A stretch of DNA of 64,000 bases from Microbacterium foliorum. Lineage in GTDB: Bacteria; Actinomycetota; Actinomycetes; Actinomycetales; Microbacteriaceae. The stretch spans positions 1,984,001 to 2,048,000 of the forward strand of contig NZ_CP041040.1 of assembly GCF_006385575.1 (NCBI RefSeq). Direction: 5' to 3'. Position numbers and translations under genes: made by a program. This document shows, one piece after another, positions 15,943-24,690 of this stretch (the first letter of the stretch is position 1; each line of letters starts with the position of its first letter). A model generated the notes under the pieces. The model was not told the origin of the DNA and made no database searches. It was given only the letters and a program-made list of their open reading frames with translations.

Positions 15943-16584
15943 TCAGCGGAACGGAGGGAAGTGCGTGATCGGCAGACGGCGGACAGCCTCGCGAGACTCA
16001 CGGTGGTTTCGCATCACCGTGTCATCGACGGGTCTCGTCGGCTCCTGGGCGCCGACCGGGTGCTTCGCGATCGCGCTCGCACGCGTTTCGGTACTGCCGT
16101 CGGACCTGTCGATGAACCGGCGTCCCGAGACTGAGGTGGGCTCGATGCAGACGTAGTTGTACTTCGCCGTCGGGCTCTGGGACGCCAAGAACTTGACACC
16201 CGAATCGTGGATCTCCCGGTCACTGTCGAGGCGCCGCAACCCACCATGGACGACCACGCTCCACTGGAACCCCGATTCCTCGCCGTCGATCTCCAAGGCG
16301 ACCACCGGATGAAGGATGATCGCTGCGAGCTTCGAACCCGGCGCAGATCGGAAGTAGATCGATCCGTCATAGACGGTGTAGTTCAGGGGGAAGATGTCCG
16401 GGGCGCCGTCTCGTCCGGTGATGGCGAGGCGTCCGAAGGACTCGGCCCCGATGTGGCGCCAGCACTCCTCCGTCGGCAGATTCTCGACACCGACGGATGC
16501 CTCGACATCAGTCGTGCCCGGGCGTGATTCGGATCCAGCAGTCATGCTCACGTCCGGTCGGCCCTCGTCGCTCGGTGAAATCAT
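15943..16584 (-). CDS. Pyridoxamine 5'-phosphate oxidase-like FMN protein
   Basis: 213 aa from the ATG at 16584, which overlaps the preceding stop as ATGA and has AAAGGACG upstream. The central region (LPTEECWRHIGAESFGRLAI, PDIFPLNYTVYDGSIYFRS, SGFQWSVVVHGGLRRL) matches the split-barrel Pyridox_ox_2 type of flavin-binding proteins. The C-terminal 80 residues are polar and unassigned. It is translationally coupled to a P-type ATPase. The two form a non-flagellar pair inside the flagellar locus; a stress or redox role is only inferred. Confidence 0.82.
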   Translation of the reverse strand: MISPSDEGRPDVSMTAGSESRPGTTDVEASVGVENLPTEECWRHIGAESFGRLAITGRDGAPDIFPLNYTVYDGSIYFRSAPGSKLAAIILHPVVALEIDGEESGFQWSVVVHGGLRRLDSDREIHDSGVKFLASQSPTAKYNYVCIEPTSVSGRRFIDRSDGSTETRASAIAKHPVGAQEPTRPVDDTVMRNHRESREAVRRLPITHFPPFR

Positions 16585-18548
16585 GGTTCGTCCTTTCGTT
16601 GCTTCCATTCGATACCGACTGCTGACGCACCGGCAGGGCCGAAGGCCCCGCCGAAGCCATCCGTGACGGTGGTGACGGCGGAACGAGTCTTCTCGCGCTC
16701 GAGGGTGACGAGTCCGGTGGGTGGACCTCCCAGTGCGCGGAGGGCATAGAGGATCGTCGCGAGGTCGACCGCCTCCTGGACGAGAGCACCCGCGACCGCC
16801 GGGATGACCCCCGTCATCGCGATGAGCATGAGCCCCACGCTCAACCCGATGCCGATCCAGATCGCGGTGAGCGCCACCCGCAGTGTGTGTCGTCCGATGG
16901 CGACCGCATCGACGACCTTCGTCAACGAATCGACGAGGATGACGACGTCAGCAGCGTCGCCCGCGGCCGTCGCCCCTCGCGCTCCCATCGCGACACCGAT
17001 GTCGGCGGCCGCCAGCACGGGCGCGTCATTGACTCCGTCGCCGACCATCATCATCGGTCTCGGACGGAGGTCGGCGGCGAGCCTGACCTTCTCGGGCGGG
17101 AGGACCTCGGCGTGGACATCGTCGATCCCCACCTCGCCCGCGACGGACTCCGCGGTCGATCGAGCGTCTCCGGTCAGCATCATGATGCGCTCGATGCCGT
17201 GAGCGCGGAGCCAGGACACGACCGCGGGCGACTCCGGTCGCGGCGCATCCGCGAGGATGAGGACGCCTCCGAACCGACCGTCGATCGCCACGTAGGCCGC
17301 GGCTTCACCCGTCCCGAGGGTCGCGCGCACCGTGTCGGGGGCGAGCGACGTGACGTATGCCGGCTTGCCGACGACGATGGTGCGACCGTCGATGACCGCC
17401 ACCACCCCGTTGGTCGCGACCTCGCTCGCGTCGTCGGAGCGATGCAGAGCGAGCCCACGTTCGGCAGCGGCGCGGCGGATTCCGTCGGCGAGCACATGTG
17501 ACGAGTACTGCTCGGCGGATGCCGCGAGCATCAGCAGCTCGTCTGCATCGATCCCGGCGGCTGGGCGCACATCGACGAGGTCGGGTCGCCCCTGTGTGAG
17601 AGTGCCCGTCTTGTCGAAGGCCGCGGACCGCACCCGAGCCAGCTGCTCGATCACGGCACCGCCCTTCATGATCGCTCCGGTCTTGGCCGCCCGGGAGAGC
17701 CCGCCGAGGAATGCGACGGGAGCCGCGATGAGGAGAGGACACGGGGTTGCGAGCACGAGCACCTCGGCGAATCGCGTCGAGTCACCCGAGATCGCCCACG
17801 CGGTGCCGGCCAGCACGAGAGCGACTGCGGTGAACGGAATCGCGAAACGATCCGCGAGACGCACGACCGGGGCGTGCGAATCTTCGGCTGCATGCACGAG
17901 CGCCACGATCTGCTGGTACTGACTGTCGACGCTCGAGCGCAGTGCGCGGATCCGAACGGCCCGTGCTCCGTTGATCGCTCCGGACAGCACCTCTCCCCCG
18001 GCATCGCGAGCCACCGGCATGCTCTCGCCGGTCAGCGACGATTCGTCGAACTCCCCCGACTCCGAAAGCAGCACGCCGTCGATCGGCACGATCTCGGCCG
18101 GACGCACCAGTAGCGTGTCGCCGACCGACACGCTGTCGACCGCGACATCCCGCACCTCCTCCGAGTCCGGTGCCAGCGGATGCACGAGGACATGGGCGAT
18201 GCGCGGAGACCGATCGAGCAGGGCCGAGAGGTCCCTTTTCGCGCGGCGTCCGGCGAAGTGCTCCAGCGCTTCACCGCCCGCGAGCATCAGGACGATGATG
18301 AGCGCCGCGATGTACTCCCCCACCGCAAGCGTGGCGACCATCGCCACGACCGCGAGGATGTCGAGCCCGACGTGCCCGCGAAGCACATCCCGCACCATTC
18401 CGATGAGCGTCCAGACGATGAACGCGCCGACATAGGCAGTGGCGATCCATCGTCCGACGGCGTCCATGCCGACGATGTGCAGAGTGAGCACCCCCGCGAG
18501 AACCACGGTCGTGATGATGATCACGGGGTACCGCCGGACGAAGCGCAT
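16581..18548 (-). CDS. Heavy-metal-type P-type ATPase (P1B-like)
   Basis: 655 aa. The phosphorylation site is DKTGTLT (Asp312), the actuator loop is TGES (173-176), the membrane metal motif is TPC (268-270) in VLATPCPLLIAAP, and the hinge is MVGDGVNDAPVL. The usual SEHPLA histidine motif reads SSHVLA. There is no N-terminal metal-binding domain and no cysteine-rich tail, so the substrate metal cannot be read from the sequence. Hydrophobic helices near 8-28, 34-51, 61-90, 235-255, 262-285 and two at the C-terminus fit the P1B layout. It is co-transcribed with the downstream oxidase-like gene. Confidence 0.9.
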   Translation of the reverse strand: MRFVRRYPVIIITTVVLAGVLTLHIVGMDAVGRWIATAYVGAFIVWTLIGMVRDVLRGHVGLDILAVVAMVATLAVGEYIAALIIVLMLAGGEALEHFAGRRAKRDLSALLDRSPRIAHVLVHPLAPDSEEVRDVAVDSVSVGDTLLVRPAEIVPIDGVLLSESGEFDESSLTGESMPVARDAGGEVLSGAINGARAVRIRALRSSVDSQYQQIVALVHAAEDSHAPVVRLADRFAIPFTAVALVLAGTAWAISGDSTRFAEVLVLATPCPLLIAAPVAFLGGLSRAAKTGAIMKGGAVIEQLARVRSAAFDKTGTLTQGRPDLVDVRPAAGIDADELLMLAASAEQYSSHVLADGIRRAAAERGLALHRSDDASEVATNGVVAVIDGRTIVVGKPAYVTSLAPDTVRATLGTGEAAAYVAIDGRFGGVLILADAPRPESPAVVSWLRAHGIERIMMLTGDARSTAESVAGEVGIDDVHAEVLPPEKVRLAADLRPRPMMMVGDGVNDAPVLAAADIGVAMGARGATAAGDAADVVILVDSLTKVVDAVAIGRHTLRVALTAIWIGIGLSVGLMLIAMTGVIPAVAGALVQEAVDLATILYALRALGGPPTGLVTLEREKTRSAVTTVTDGFGGAFGPAGASAVGIEWKQRKDEP

Positions 18549-18646
18549 GGCCTCAGTTTCTCGCCCACCCGACCCCAGCGCCAGGGGTTCTGCTTCGCCC
18601 TTCGCTTCGCGCGAGCGCGCATCCCCGGGTCGCCGGGGCGTTGCGC

Positions 18647-18683
18647 ACGGAACCCCGGCGCCGTGATCCGGCGCCGGGTCCGT
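18647..18683 (-). terminator. Terminator of the fliH-to-flgE operon
   Basis: A strong stem: CCCGGCGCC (18654-18662) pairs with GGCGCCGGG (18670-18678) around a 7-base loop, extended by ACGGA / TCCGT after a 2-base bulge. It lies directly after the flgE stop and separates the flagellar operon from the P-type ATPase gene. Confidence 0.7.
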
Positions 18684-18688
18684 CAGTA

Positions 18689-19855
18689 TCAGCGCTTCAG
18701 CTGGGTGAGCTCCTGAAGGACCTCGTCGCTCGTCGTGATGATGCGCGCGTTGGCCTGGAAGCCGCGCTGCGCGACGATCAGGTTGGTGAACTCCTGCGAG
18801 AGGTCGACGTTGCTCATCTCCAGCGCACCCGAGACGAGGTTGCCGAACCCGGCCTGTCCCGGCTCGCCCATGCGCACGGCCCCGGAGTTGACGGATGCCC
18901 GGTATGCCGTTCCGCCGGCCTTCTCGAGCCCCTCGGGGTTGGCGAACGTCGCCATGGCGATCTTGCCGAGCGTCTGGGTCGCACCGTTGCTGAACGTGCC
19001 GACGATGGATCCGTCACCGGTGATGCTGTACGACTTCAACGTGCCGGCGGCCGACCCGTCCTGCTCGGACACGGCGACCGTCGACAGTTCGGCGTAGCCC
19101 GTGACCGAACCGAGGTCGACGCTCACAGCGCCGGCGGTGAGTGTGAGGCCCGCTCCGGTCTGCTTGCCGTCGGTGAAGGCCAGCGACCCGGTCGCACCGC
19201 TCGCAGGTTCGGTGACGTCCCATCCGGTCGCCGTCTTCGTGAAGGTCAGGCTGAGCGTCGACGGCGTGCCCTGCGCGTCGTAAACGGTGACGTCGCGCAC
19301 CAGCTCATCGCCGGTCGCGGCCGTCGAGGGAAGGTTGCCGGTGACGGTCGCCGCGGTCGTCGCCTTCGCGGGCGACACCGCATCGAGCGGGAGCACGATG
19401 TTGCCCGTCGCCTGGCCGGTGTTGACCACGCCGTCCTGGGCGGACCAGCCCTGCACCACCGAGCCGTCGGCGGTGACCATCTTGCCCGTGGGGTCGAACG
19501 AGAATCCGCCCGCGCGGGTGTACAGCGTCTCGCCACCCGACCGGACGGCGAAGAATCCATCACCCGAGATCATCAGGTCGCCTCCTCGGCCGGTCGCCTG
19601 CGCCGAGCCCTGCGCGAAGTTGGTGCGCACGCCGGCGACCTGCACGCCGAGACCGACCTGGGCGGGGTTGCGACCACCGACCTCGTCGTCGGGGATGCCG
19701 GGGTTGCCGATGAGCTGCGACAGCGAATCCTGGAACAGCACGGACGAGCCCTTAAACCCGGCCGTGTTGACGTTCGCGATGTTGTTGCCGGTGACGTCGA
19801 GCATGGTCTGGTGCGAGCGGAGGCCGGAGATTCCGGAGTAGAGCGAGCGGAGCAT
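18689..19855 (-). CDS. flgE: Flagellar hook protein FlgE
   Basis: 388 aa from the ATG at 19855 (GGAAGAGAG upstream); the longer frame translates a proline-rich artefact. The N-terminus (MLRSLYSGISGLRSHQTMLD then VTGNNIANVNTAGFKGS) and C-terminus (SNVDLSQEFTNLIVAQRGFQANARIITTSDEVLQELTQLKR) are the paired rod/hook motifs. It polymerises into the hook after export and is capped by FlgD. It is the last gene of its operon. Confidence 0.95.
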   Translation of the reverse strand: MLRSLYSGISGLRSHQTMLDVTGNNIANVNTAGFKGSSVLFQDSLSQLIGNPGIPDDEVGGRNPAQVGLGVQVAGVRTNFAQGSAQATGRGGDLMISGDGFFAVRSGGETLYTRAGGFSFDPTGKMVTADGSVVQGWSAQDGVVNTGQATGNIVLPLDAVSPAKATTAATVTGNLPSTAATGDELVRDVTVYDAQGTPSTLSLTFTKTATGWDVTEPASGATGSLAFTDGKQTGAGLTLTAGAVSVDLGSVTGYAELSTVAVSEQDGSAAGTLKSYSITGDGSIVGTFSNGATQTLGKIAMATFANPEGLEKAGGTAYRASVNSGAVRMGEPGQAGFGNLVSGALEMSNVDLSQEFTNLIVAQRGFQANARIITTSDEVLQELTQLKR

Positions 19856-19886
19856 GGGGTTCTCTCTTCCTGGGGTGAGACGGAGA

Positions 19887-20369
19887 TCAGACTGCGGCGG
19901 GGGTGGGCGCAGCGGGGGTGGTCGGTGCCGGGGTGGTCGGCGCGGGGGTGGTCGGAGCGGTGGTGACACCCGTGATGACGTCGAGCGCGACGGTCTTGTC
20001 GCCGATGGTCACCTGCGGGACGGGGCCGTCGAACGAGACCTTGGTCACGACGCCCGAGACGGTCTTCCCGTCGGCATCCTTGTAGCTCGCCTCCTGGCCG
20101 ATGAGGGCGCTCGCCGCCTGACGCATGTTCAGGGCGAACGCCTCGGCGCCGCTGTCGGCGAGTGCCGTCAGCTGCTCCATCATGGCGAGCTGGGTGGTCT
20201 GCGAGATCATCTCGTTGGTATCCATCGGGCTCGACGGATCCTGGTGCGTCAGCTGGGTGACCAGGAGTTTGAGGAACACCTCTCCGTCGAGCACCTGCTT
20301 GCGGGCTGCGGGGTCGGTGGTGCCTCCCGTGTGGATCGAGCTCGGGGCGCTCACGGCGTCGACAGTCAT
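19887..20369 (-). CDS. flgD: Flagellar hook capping protein FlgD
   Basis: 160 aa. The N-terminal capping motif (LDGEVFLKLLVTQLTHQDPS, then PMDTNEMISQTTQLAMMEQL) is clear. The C-terminal domain is reduced, and the last 25 residues are a Pro/Thr/Ala repeat. FlgD sits at the growing hook tip and guides FlgE assembly. It lies 31 bases upstream of flgE. Confidence 0.92.
   Translation of the reverse strand: MTVDAVSAPSSIHTGGTTDPAARKQVLDGEVFLKLLVTQLTHQDPSSPMDTNEMISQTTQLAMMEQLTALADSGAEAFALNMRQAASALIGQEASYKDADGKTVSGVVTKVSFDGPVPQVTIGDKTVALDVITGVTTAPTTPAPTTPAPTTPAAPTPAAV
19915..19959 (-). repeat. Three 15-bp tandem repeats in the 3' end of flgD
   Basis: Three copies of GGGGTGGTCGGNGCN (plus strand) encode a repeated Pro-Ala-Pro-Thr-Thr at the C-terminus of FlgD. 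Copy number is likely to vary between strains (inference). Confidence 0.7.
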
Positions 20370-20381
20370 TCGGTCGTCCTC

Positions 20382-21818
20382 TCAGGCGAAGATGTCGAGC
20401 CCCGCGCCGGAGGTGGCAGAGGGCGTGGTCTGGATGGGGTGGGGAAGATCGGGGGCCTGCTCGACTCCGCGGCGGTGCGCGGGTCGGCCGCGGCTCGCAT
20501 CGCGATCGCCTGCCCCCTGTCCTGTCGGTGCGTCGCCCGCAGCCTGCTGACCTCGGTCGCCGGAGGCTGAGGCATCCGCGGACGTGCCGTGGTTGACGCT
20601 CAGAGTGGCATGCGGCATCACCGCGGCGAGATCACGGCGCAGCTCGACGAGCATGGTGCGCAGCACGTCGCGCCCGGCATCGGTCGCACCGCTGAGCTCG
20701 ACCTGCACGTCTCCGGATGCCGTGATGTGCGCGCGCACCGTGACGGGGCCGAGACTGTCGGGGTTCACCGTCATCGTGAGCTGGTGGGTGCCCATCGGAC
20801 GCTGGGCGATGCTCACGACCACCGGTGCGACCTGGGCGGCCACCGCACGATTCGCCGTGGTGGCGGCATCGGGCGACGGCGCAGGGGTGACCGTCGCGAC
20901 GGAGGGAGCGACCGGCGCGAGCGGGGCCGTCGCGGCCACGGGCTGTGCCCCCTGCGGCTGGTCTCCCGTGTCGCTCGCCATCTGCTGCTCCGCAGAGCCG
21001 CCGACCCCGAGTGCGGGGACGCCGACCACGGACGGCAGCGCATTCAGGGGCTGCCGAGAAAGCGGCTCGGGCCGAAGCGCGGCCGCGGTCAGATCGGACG
21101 GCAAGGGATCGGCACTGCCGTGGGCTGGCTCCTGAGAAGTCGCCGCTGTGTGAGCACCGACCTCTCGAACCGCGCCCTCGGGTCTGCCCTGCTGCGTCCG
21201 GACTTCACCACGCTCACCGACGACGGCTGTCGCGCTCACCGAAGCCGCCGGCGAAGCGGGCCCAGACGCCGGAGTCGAAGTCGGAGGCGACGAAAGCACC
21301 GTCTCGGAAGCCCGAGCCGTCTGCAGCGCCGAGTCGGCATCAGCCGGAGCTGCATCTGCTGCATCCGTCGCGACGGCTGCGCTCGCCGGTTCTGCAGGAG
21401 TCACCTGGGCCGTGCCAGGCATCGTCTCGGCCATCGCTTCCGGAGCCGTCGCAGCCGGAACCGTGATCTCGGACGTCGTCGCAAGCGGGGCCGTCGCCTG
21501 GGGCGTCGTCGCGGAGGGGTCTGGGGTCACCGGAGCCGACCATGCGACCAGGTGAGTCATGGCCGCGATCGCCGCCTGTGGGTCGATCGTGCGGTCTGGT
21601 GCCGCTGACGCCACCGCCGTCGGCCCGCTCTGCCGGGCAGGGGCGAGCATCGCCGTGCCCGGGTCCGTCGCTTCGTCGAGCGTCCGACCTGCTGCGGTGA
21701 GGGCATCTCCGAACAGCGCACCGGAGTCGGCCGATGCTCGACCCCCGGTGTCCGCCTCGCCGGAACCGGAACTCGCACCGGCACCGGGGATGGTCGCGAG
21801 CAGTCCCACCGCGGTCAT
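20382..21818 (-). CDS. fliK: Flagellar hook-length control protein FliK
   Basis: 478 aa. The first 330 residues are a low-complexity Ala/Thr/Pro/Ser-rich stretch, as in FliK rulers. The C-terminal domain (about 340-435) has the Flg_hook motif: SIAQRPMGTHQLTMTVNPDS, LGPVTVRAHI, VQVELSGATDAGRDVLRTML. FliK measures hook length and triggers the FlhB switch. It overlaps the upstream 119-aa gene by four bases. Confidence 0.88.
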   Translation of the reverse strand: MTAVGLLATIPGAGASSGSGEADTGGRASADSGALFGDALTAAGRTLDEATDPGTAMLAPARQSGPTAVASAAPDRTIDPQAAIAAMTHLVAWSAPVTPDPSATTPQATAPLATTSEITVPAATAPEAMAETMPGTAQVTPAEPASAAVATDAADAAPADADSALQTARASETVLSSPPTSTPASGPASPAASVSATAVVGERGEVRTQQGRPEGAVREVGAHTAATSQEPAHGSADPLPSDLTAAALRPEPLSRQPLNALPSVVGVPALGVGGSAEQQMASDTGDQPQGAQPVAATAPLAPVAPSVATVTPAPSPDAATTANRAVAAQVAPVVVSIAQRPMGTHQLTMTVNPDSLGPVTVRAHITASGDVQVELSGATDAGRDVLRTMLVELRRDLAAVMPHATLSVNHGTSADASASGDRGQQAAGDAPTGQGAGDRDASRGRPAHRRGVEQAPDLPHPIQTTPSATSGAGLDIFA

Positions 21819-22174
21819 CCGAGCATCTCCATGATCTTCTGCATCGACGGAGTCGATCCGCCTGCACCCGAGGCGTTCGCCGAGAACAGGGTCTGGAGCG
21901 CCGCGATGACGTCGGCGTTCTCTCCGCCGGACGCACCGGTGGCAGCCGACGCCGCAGCGGACTCGGTGGCCGGCGTGGTCGGCGTGGTCTCGGTGGCCGA
22001 GGCCGCCTTGGCCGCCTCCAGCACCCCGGCGAACGTCGTCGAGCTGGCCGCCGACGTCTCAGCGGTCGCCTCGGTCGCCGCCGCCGCTGCAGCCGCACGC
22101 CCCACCGGATCCAACGACACGATCTGGGTCTCGATCGCGTCGACGCGGGCGATCACCGCTGCGAGCCCGGTCAC
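21815..22174 (-). CDS. 119-aa protein of unknown function in the fliJ-fliK gap
   Basis: It begins with a short amphipathic segment (MTGLAAVIARVDAIETQIVS), followed by about 60 residues of Ala/Thr/Ser linker and a short helix ending MQKIMEMLG. It overlaps fliJ and fliK by four bases each, so it is translated as part of the operon. In some actinobacterial flagellar clusters, from memory, this position holds a lytic transglycosylase with a similar N-terminus; no catalytic domain is present here. It may be a reduced remnant or a small export or assembly protein. Confidence 0.65.
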   Translation of the reverse strand: MTGLAAVIARVDAIETQIVSLDPVGRAAAAAAATEATAETSAASSTTFAGVLEAAKAASATETTPTTPATESAAASAATGASGGENADVIAALQTLFSANASGAGGSTPSMQKIMEMLG

Positions 22175-22596
22175 GCCGCGCTCCCCTCACGTCGTGAGGT
22201 GCGCACGACGGCGATCTCATCGAGCGCGGTCTGCTCGGCCGCGAGCTCGGCTTTGGCGGTCTCGACGCGGTGGGTGGTCTCGAGACGCTCGAGCCCTTTC
22301 AGATCGCGTCGCGCTTCGACGTGCGCAGATCTCGCCTCGGACTCTGCGCTTCGCCTCATCTCGACCAGCGCCTGCAGATCGCTGAGCGTGCTGCGCCCCG
22401 CGGCGCGGGCCGCAGCCATGGCCATCAGCGCCCGAGGATCATCGATCTGCGCGCTGATGTCGGCGAGGCTCGTGATCGCGGTCTGCTCAGCGGTCTCGGC
22501 CTGCGCCCGTTCTGCGCTCGCCCGCGAGAGGTGCTCGGCGGCGACACGCTCCTGGGCGCCGCGCACGCGCAGCAGACCAGCCAGTGGGAAGGTCAT
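22171..22596 (-). CDS. fliJ: FliJ-like flagellar export protein
   Basis: 141 aa and almost entirely coiled coil. The start FPLAGLLRVRGAQERVAAEHL is the usual FliJ N-terminus (residues 3-23). FliJ works with the FliI ATPase to hand substrates to FlhA. It is assigned by this motif, size and position directly after fliI, with a four-base overlap. Confidence 0.8.
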   Translation of the reverse strand: MTFPLAGLLRVRGAQERVAAEHLSRASAERAQAETAEQTAITSLADISAQIDDPRALMAMAAARAAGRSTLSDLQALVEMRRSAESEARSAHVEARRDLKGLERLETTHRVETAKAELAAEQTALDEIAVVRTSRREGSAA

Positions 22597-23921
22597 GGGG
22601 TGAGTCCTCCGAAGTCGGTGGTGAGGGCGGCGAGCTGCTGCCAGGAGTCGTCGGATGAGGCGAAGTCGTCCATGCTCTGGGTGAGGAAACGAGAGATCGC
22701 ACCCTCATGAGTGAGCGCGGCATCGACCATCGGATTTGCTCCCTGTCGATAGGCGCCGATCTCGATCAGGTCGTTCGCGCTGCGCCGGGCCGCCAGCACG
22801 CTGCGCAGCGTCACTGCGTGCTGACGCTGCTCCGGTGTGGTGATCTTCGACACGACCCGAGACACCGACCCGAGCACGTCGACGGCCGGAAAGTGCCCAC
22901 GGATCGCGAGCGCTCTGTCGAGCACCACGTGCCCGTCGAGGATTCCTCTGGCGGCATCCGCGATCGGCTCATTGTGGTCGTCGCCGTCGACGAGAACCGT
23001 GTAGAGACCGGTGATCGACCCGGCGGGCCCCGTTCCGGCACGCTCGAGCAGCCGGGCCAGCACCGAGAACGTCGATGGCGGATATCCCCGGGTGGCGGGC
23101 GGTTCGCCGGCGCTCAACCCGATCTCGCGCTGCGCCATGGCGACGCGCGTCAACGAGTCCATCATCAGCACCACGTCGAGCCCGTCATCACGGAAGCCCT
23201 CCGCGATCCGCGTGGCGACGAACGCCGAGCGCAGCCGTGCCATCGCCGGCTGGTCCGAGGTCGCGACGATCACCACCGAGCGCGCCAGCCCCTCGGGCCC
23301 CAGGTCGTCTTCGAGGAACTCCCGCACCTCGCGACCACGCTCACCGACGAGGGCGATGACGTTCACATCTGCGGTGGACCCGCGGGCGATCATCGACATC
23401 AGCGAAGACTTGCCCACACCCGACCCCGCGAAGAGGCCGAGGCGCTGCCCCGATCCCACGGGTGTCATCGTGTCGAGCACGCGCACGCCGAGTCCGAGCT
23501 GCCTGTCGATGCGCTGGCGGTCCATCACGCTCGGCGCATCGTGATCGAGTGAGACGAGAGCGGCGCTCCTGTCGAGCGGCCCCTTGCCGTCGATCGGTCG
23601 ACCGAGGCCGTCGAGCACGCGTCCGAGCAGCGCTCGTCCCGTCGGCACCTGCAGCGGAGCTCCCCCGTGTCGCACTCGGGCACGAGCGGTGATGCCATCG
23701 AGCCTGCCGAGGGGCATGCAGCGGGCGGAAGCTCCGTCGACGGCGACGATCTCGGCGTCGACCGGGCGGCCATCCACCGCGTCGATGCGGATGCGGTCGC
23801 CCACCGCGCCGTCGATGCCGAGCACCTCCACGCCGAGTCCTCGCACCGCTTTCACCGTGCCGGAGCGCTCGGGGCGCGCGGCGGAGAGGGCGCGCTGCCA
23901 CGACCTCGTCTCGGTGATCAC
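22593..23921 (-). CDS. fliI: Flagellum-specific ATPase FliI
   Basis: 442 aa. Walker A is GSGVGKS (166-172), Walker B is DVVLMMDSLTR, and the family motif GEPPATRGYPPSTF follows. FliI forms a hexamer under the export gate and uses ATP to aid substrate unfolding and delivery. It overlaps fliH and fliJ by four bases each. Confidence 0.95.
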   Translation of the reverse strand: MITETRSWQRALSAARPERSGTVKAVRGLGVEVLGIDGAVGDRIRIDAVDGRPVDAEIVAVDGASARCMPLGRLDGITARARVRHGGAPLQVPTGRALLGRVLDGLGRPIDGKGPLDRSAALVSLDHDAPSVMDRQRIDRQLGLGVRVLDTMTPVGSGQRLGLFAGSGVGKSSLMSMIARGSTADVNVIALVGERGREVREFLEDDLGPEGLARSVVIVATSDQPAMARLRSAFVATRIAEGFRDDGLDVVLMMDSLTRVAMAQREIGLSAGEPPATRGYPPSTFSVLARLLERAGTGPAGSITGLYTVLVDGDDHNEPIADAARGILDGHVVLDRALAIRGHFPAVDVLGSVSRVVSKITTPEQRQHAVTLRSVLAARRSANDLIEIGAYRQGANPMVDAALTHEGAISRFLTQSMDDFASSDDSWQQLAALTTDFGGLTP

Positions 23922-24556
23922 AGGAGAACCTCGGCGTCCTGGTCGTCACCGTCGAGTGCTGCGGCCGCGCGGGCGAGCGCCGCGGAGATGCGCGTGTCGA
24001 CCGCACCGTTCTCGATCTCCACCAGTGCGCCGCCGTTGTCCACGGCATGAGAGGCCGAGATCCGGATGCCGCGGAGTGCCTCGATCGTCGATGCCTCCTC
24101 CTGCAGGACACCGGCATCCTGCATGCTGAAGGCGACGTGAGTCCACCTGTCCGCCGGCATCTCGGCCAGGGCCCGCCGAAGCGCGTGAGCGGCGGACCGC
24201 GCAGGATCCGACAGCTCCGCTCCGAGAATCGACGTGGCCAGCACCACCGCGAGCTCCTCGATGCGGTCGGCAGCGAGCGTGCTCAGCTCGTCGATGCGAT
24301 GGTCGAGCGCCGCCTGCGCAGTCTCCAACGCGCGCAGACCCGAGCCTCGCTCGTGCAGGTACAGCTCCTGGAGTTCCTGCATCCGCTGCTGCTGCGCTGC
24401 GCGCTGCGCCTCTCCCTCGTCGAGCGCGAGTCTGCGCCCCTCGGCGAAACCGTCGGCATAGCCGCGAGTGCGAGCGCGGTCAGCTTCGCCGCGGAGGTCG
24501 ATGGGAGTTTCGCCGACGCGCGGCACCATCAGCGGCGTGAAGGCGGAATCGAGCAC
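23918..24556 (-). CDS. fliH: Flagellar assembly protein FliH
   Basis: 212 aa from the GTG at 24556 (start MLDSAFTPLMVPRVGETP). I prefer this start to the longer frame from 24694, because the extra 46 codons contain a flagellar promoter and the conserved twin-hairpin leader, and because the GTG context closely matches the flgB start. A coiled coil (about 45-100) and a C-terminal FliH domain (LVVVLATSILGAELSDPARS-like, VEIENGAVDTRISAALAR) are visible. FliH anchors and regulates FliI. Confidence 0.85.
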   Translation of the reverse strand: MLDSAFTPLMVPRVGETPIDLRGEADRARTRGYADGFAEGRRLALDEGEAQRAAQQQRMQELQELYLHERGSGLRALETAQAALDHRIDELSTLAADRIEELAVVLATSILGAELSDPARSAAHALRRALAEMPADRWTHVAFSMQDAGVLQEEASTIEALRGIRISASHAVDNGGALVEIENGAVDTRISAALARAAAALDGDDQDAEVLL

Positions 24557-24583
24557 GGCGGACACCTCGGAATCGAAGGGCGA

Positions 24584-24621
24584 GGCCTGTCCGTGGCCCG
24601 TAGGTCGAGCGATCCGTGCTC
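24584..24621 (-). promoter_or_regulatory. Twin GGA-loop hairpin leader of fliH (predicted CsrA site)
   Basis: Hairpin 1 (24621-24607): GAGC, loop ACGGATC, GCTC. Eight bases later hairpin 2 (24598-24584): GGCC, loop ACGGACA, GGCC. Hairpin 1 starts six bases after the -10 box; hairpin 2 ends 27 bases before the GTG start. Confidence 0.7.
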
Positions 24622-24627
24622 CTCGCC

Positions 24628-24658
24628 CACTATCGCGACGTCCGTCTGCAGCCGTAAC
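24628..24658 (-). promoter_or_regulatory. Flagellar promoter of the fliH operon (14-base spacer)
   Basis: Minus strand: GGTTAC (GTTAC at 24658-24654), 14 bases, GTCGCGATAGTG (24639-24628). It sits in the 134 bases between the fliG stop and the chosen fliH start. Confidence 0.8.
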
Positions 24659-24690
24659 CGCCGCCGCCGAATCACCTGCCGTCAGAGGGA

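Noticed and set aside
15834-16001. Longer flbD start
   Set aside because: The extension crosses the flagellar promoter at 15879-15909 and does not resemble the family.
15943-18548. Mobile element carrying the P-type ATPase pair
   Set aside because: No integrase, transposase, terminal repeats or target duplications were found at the borders.
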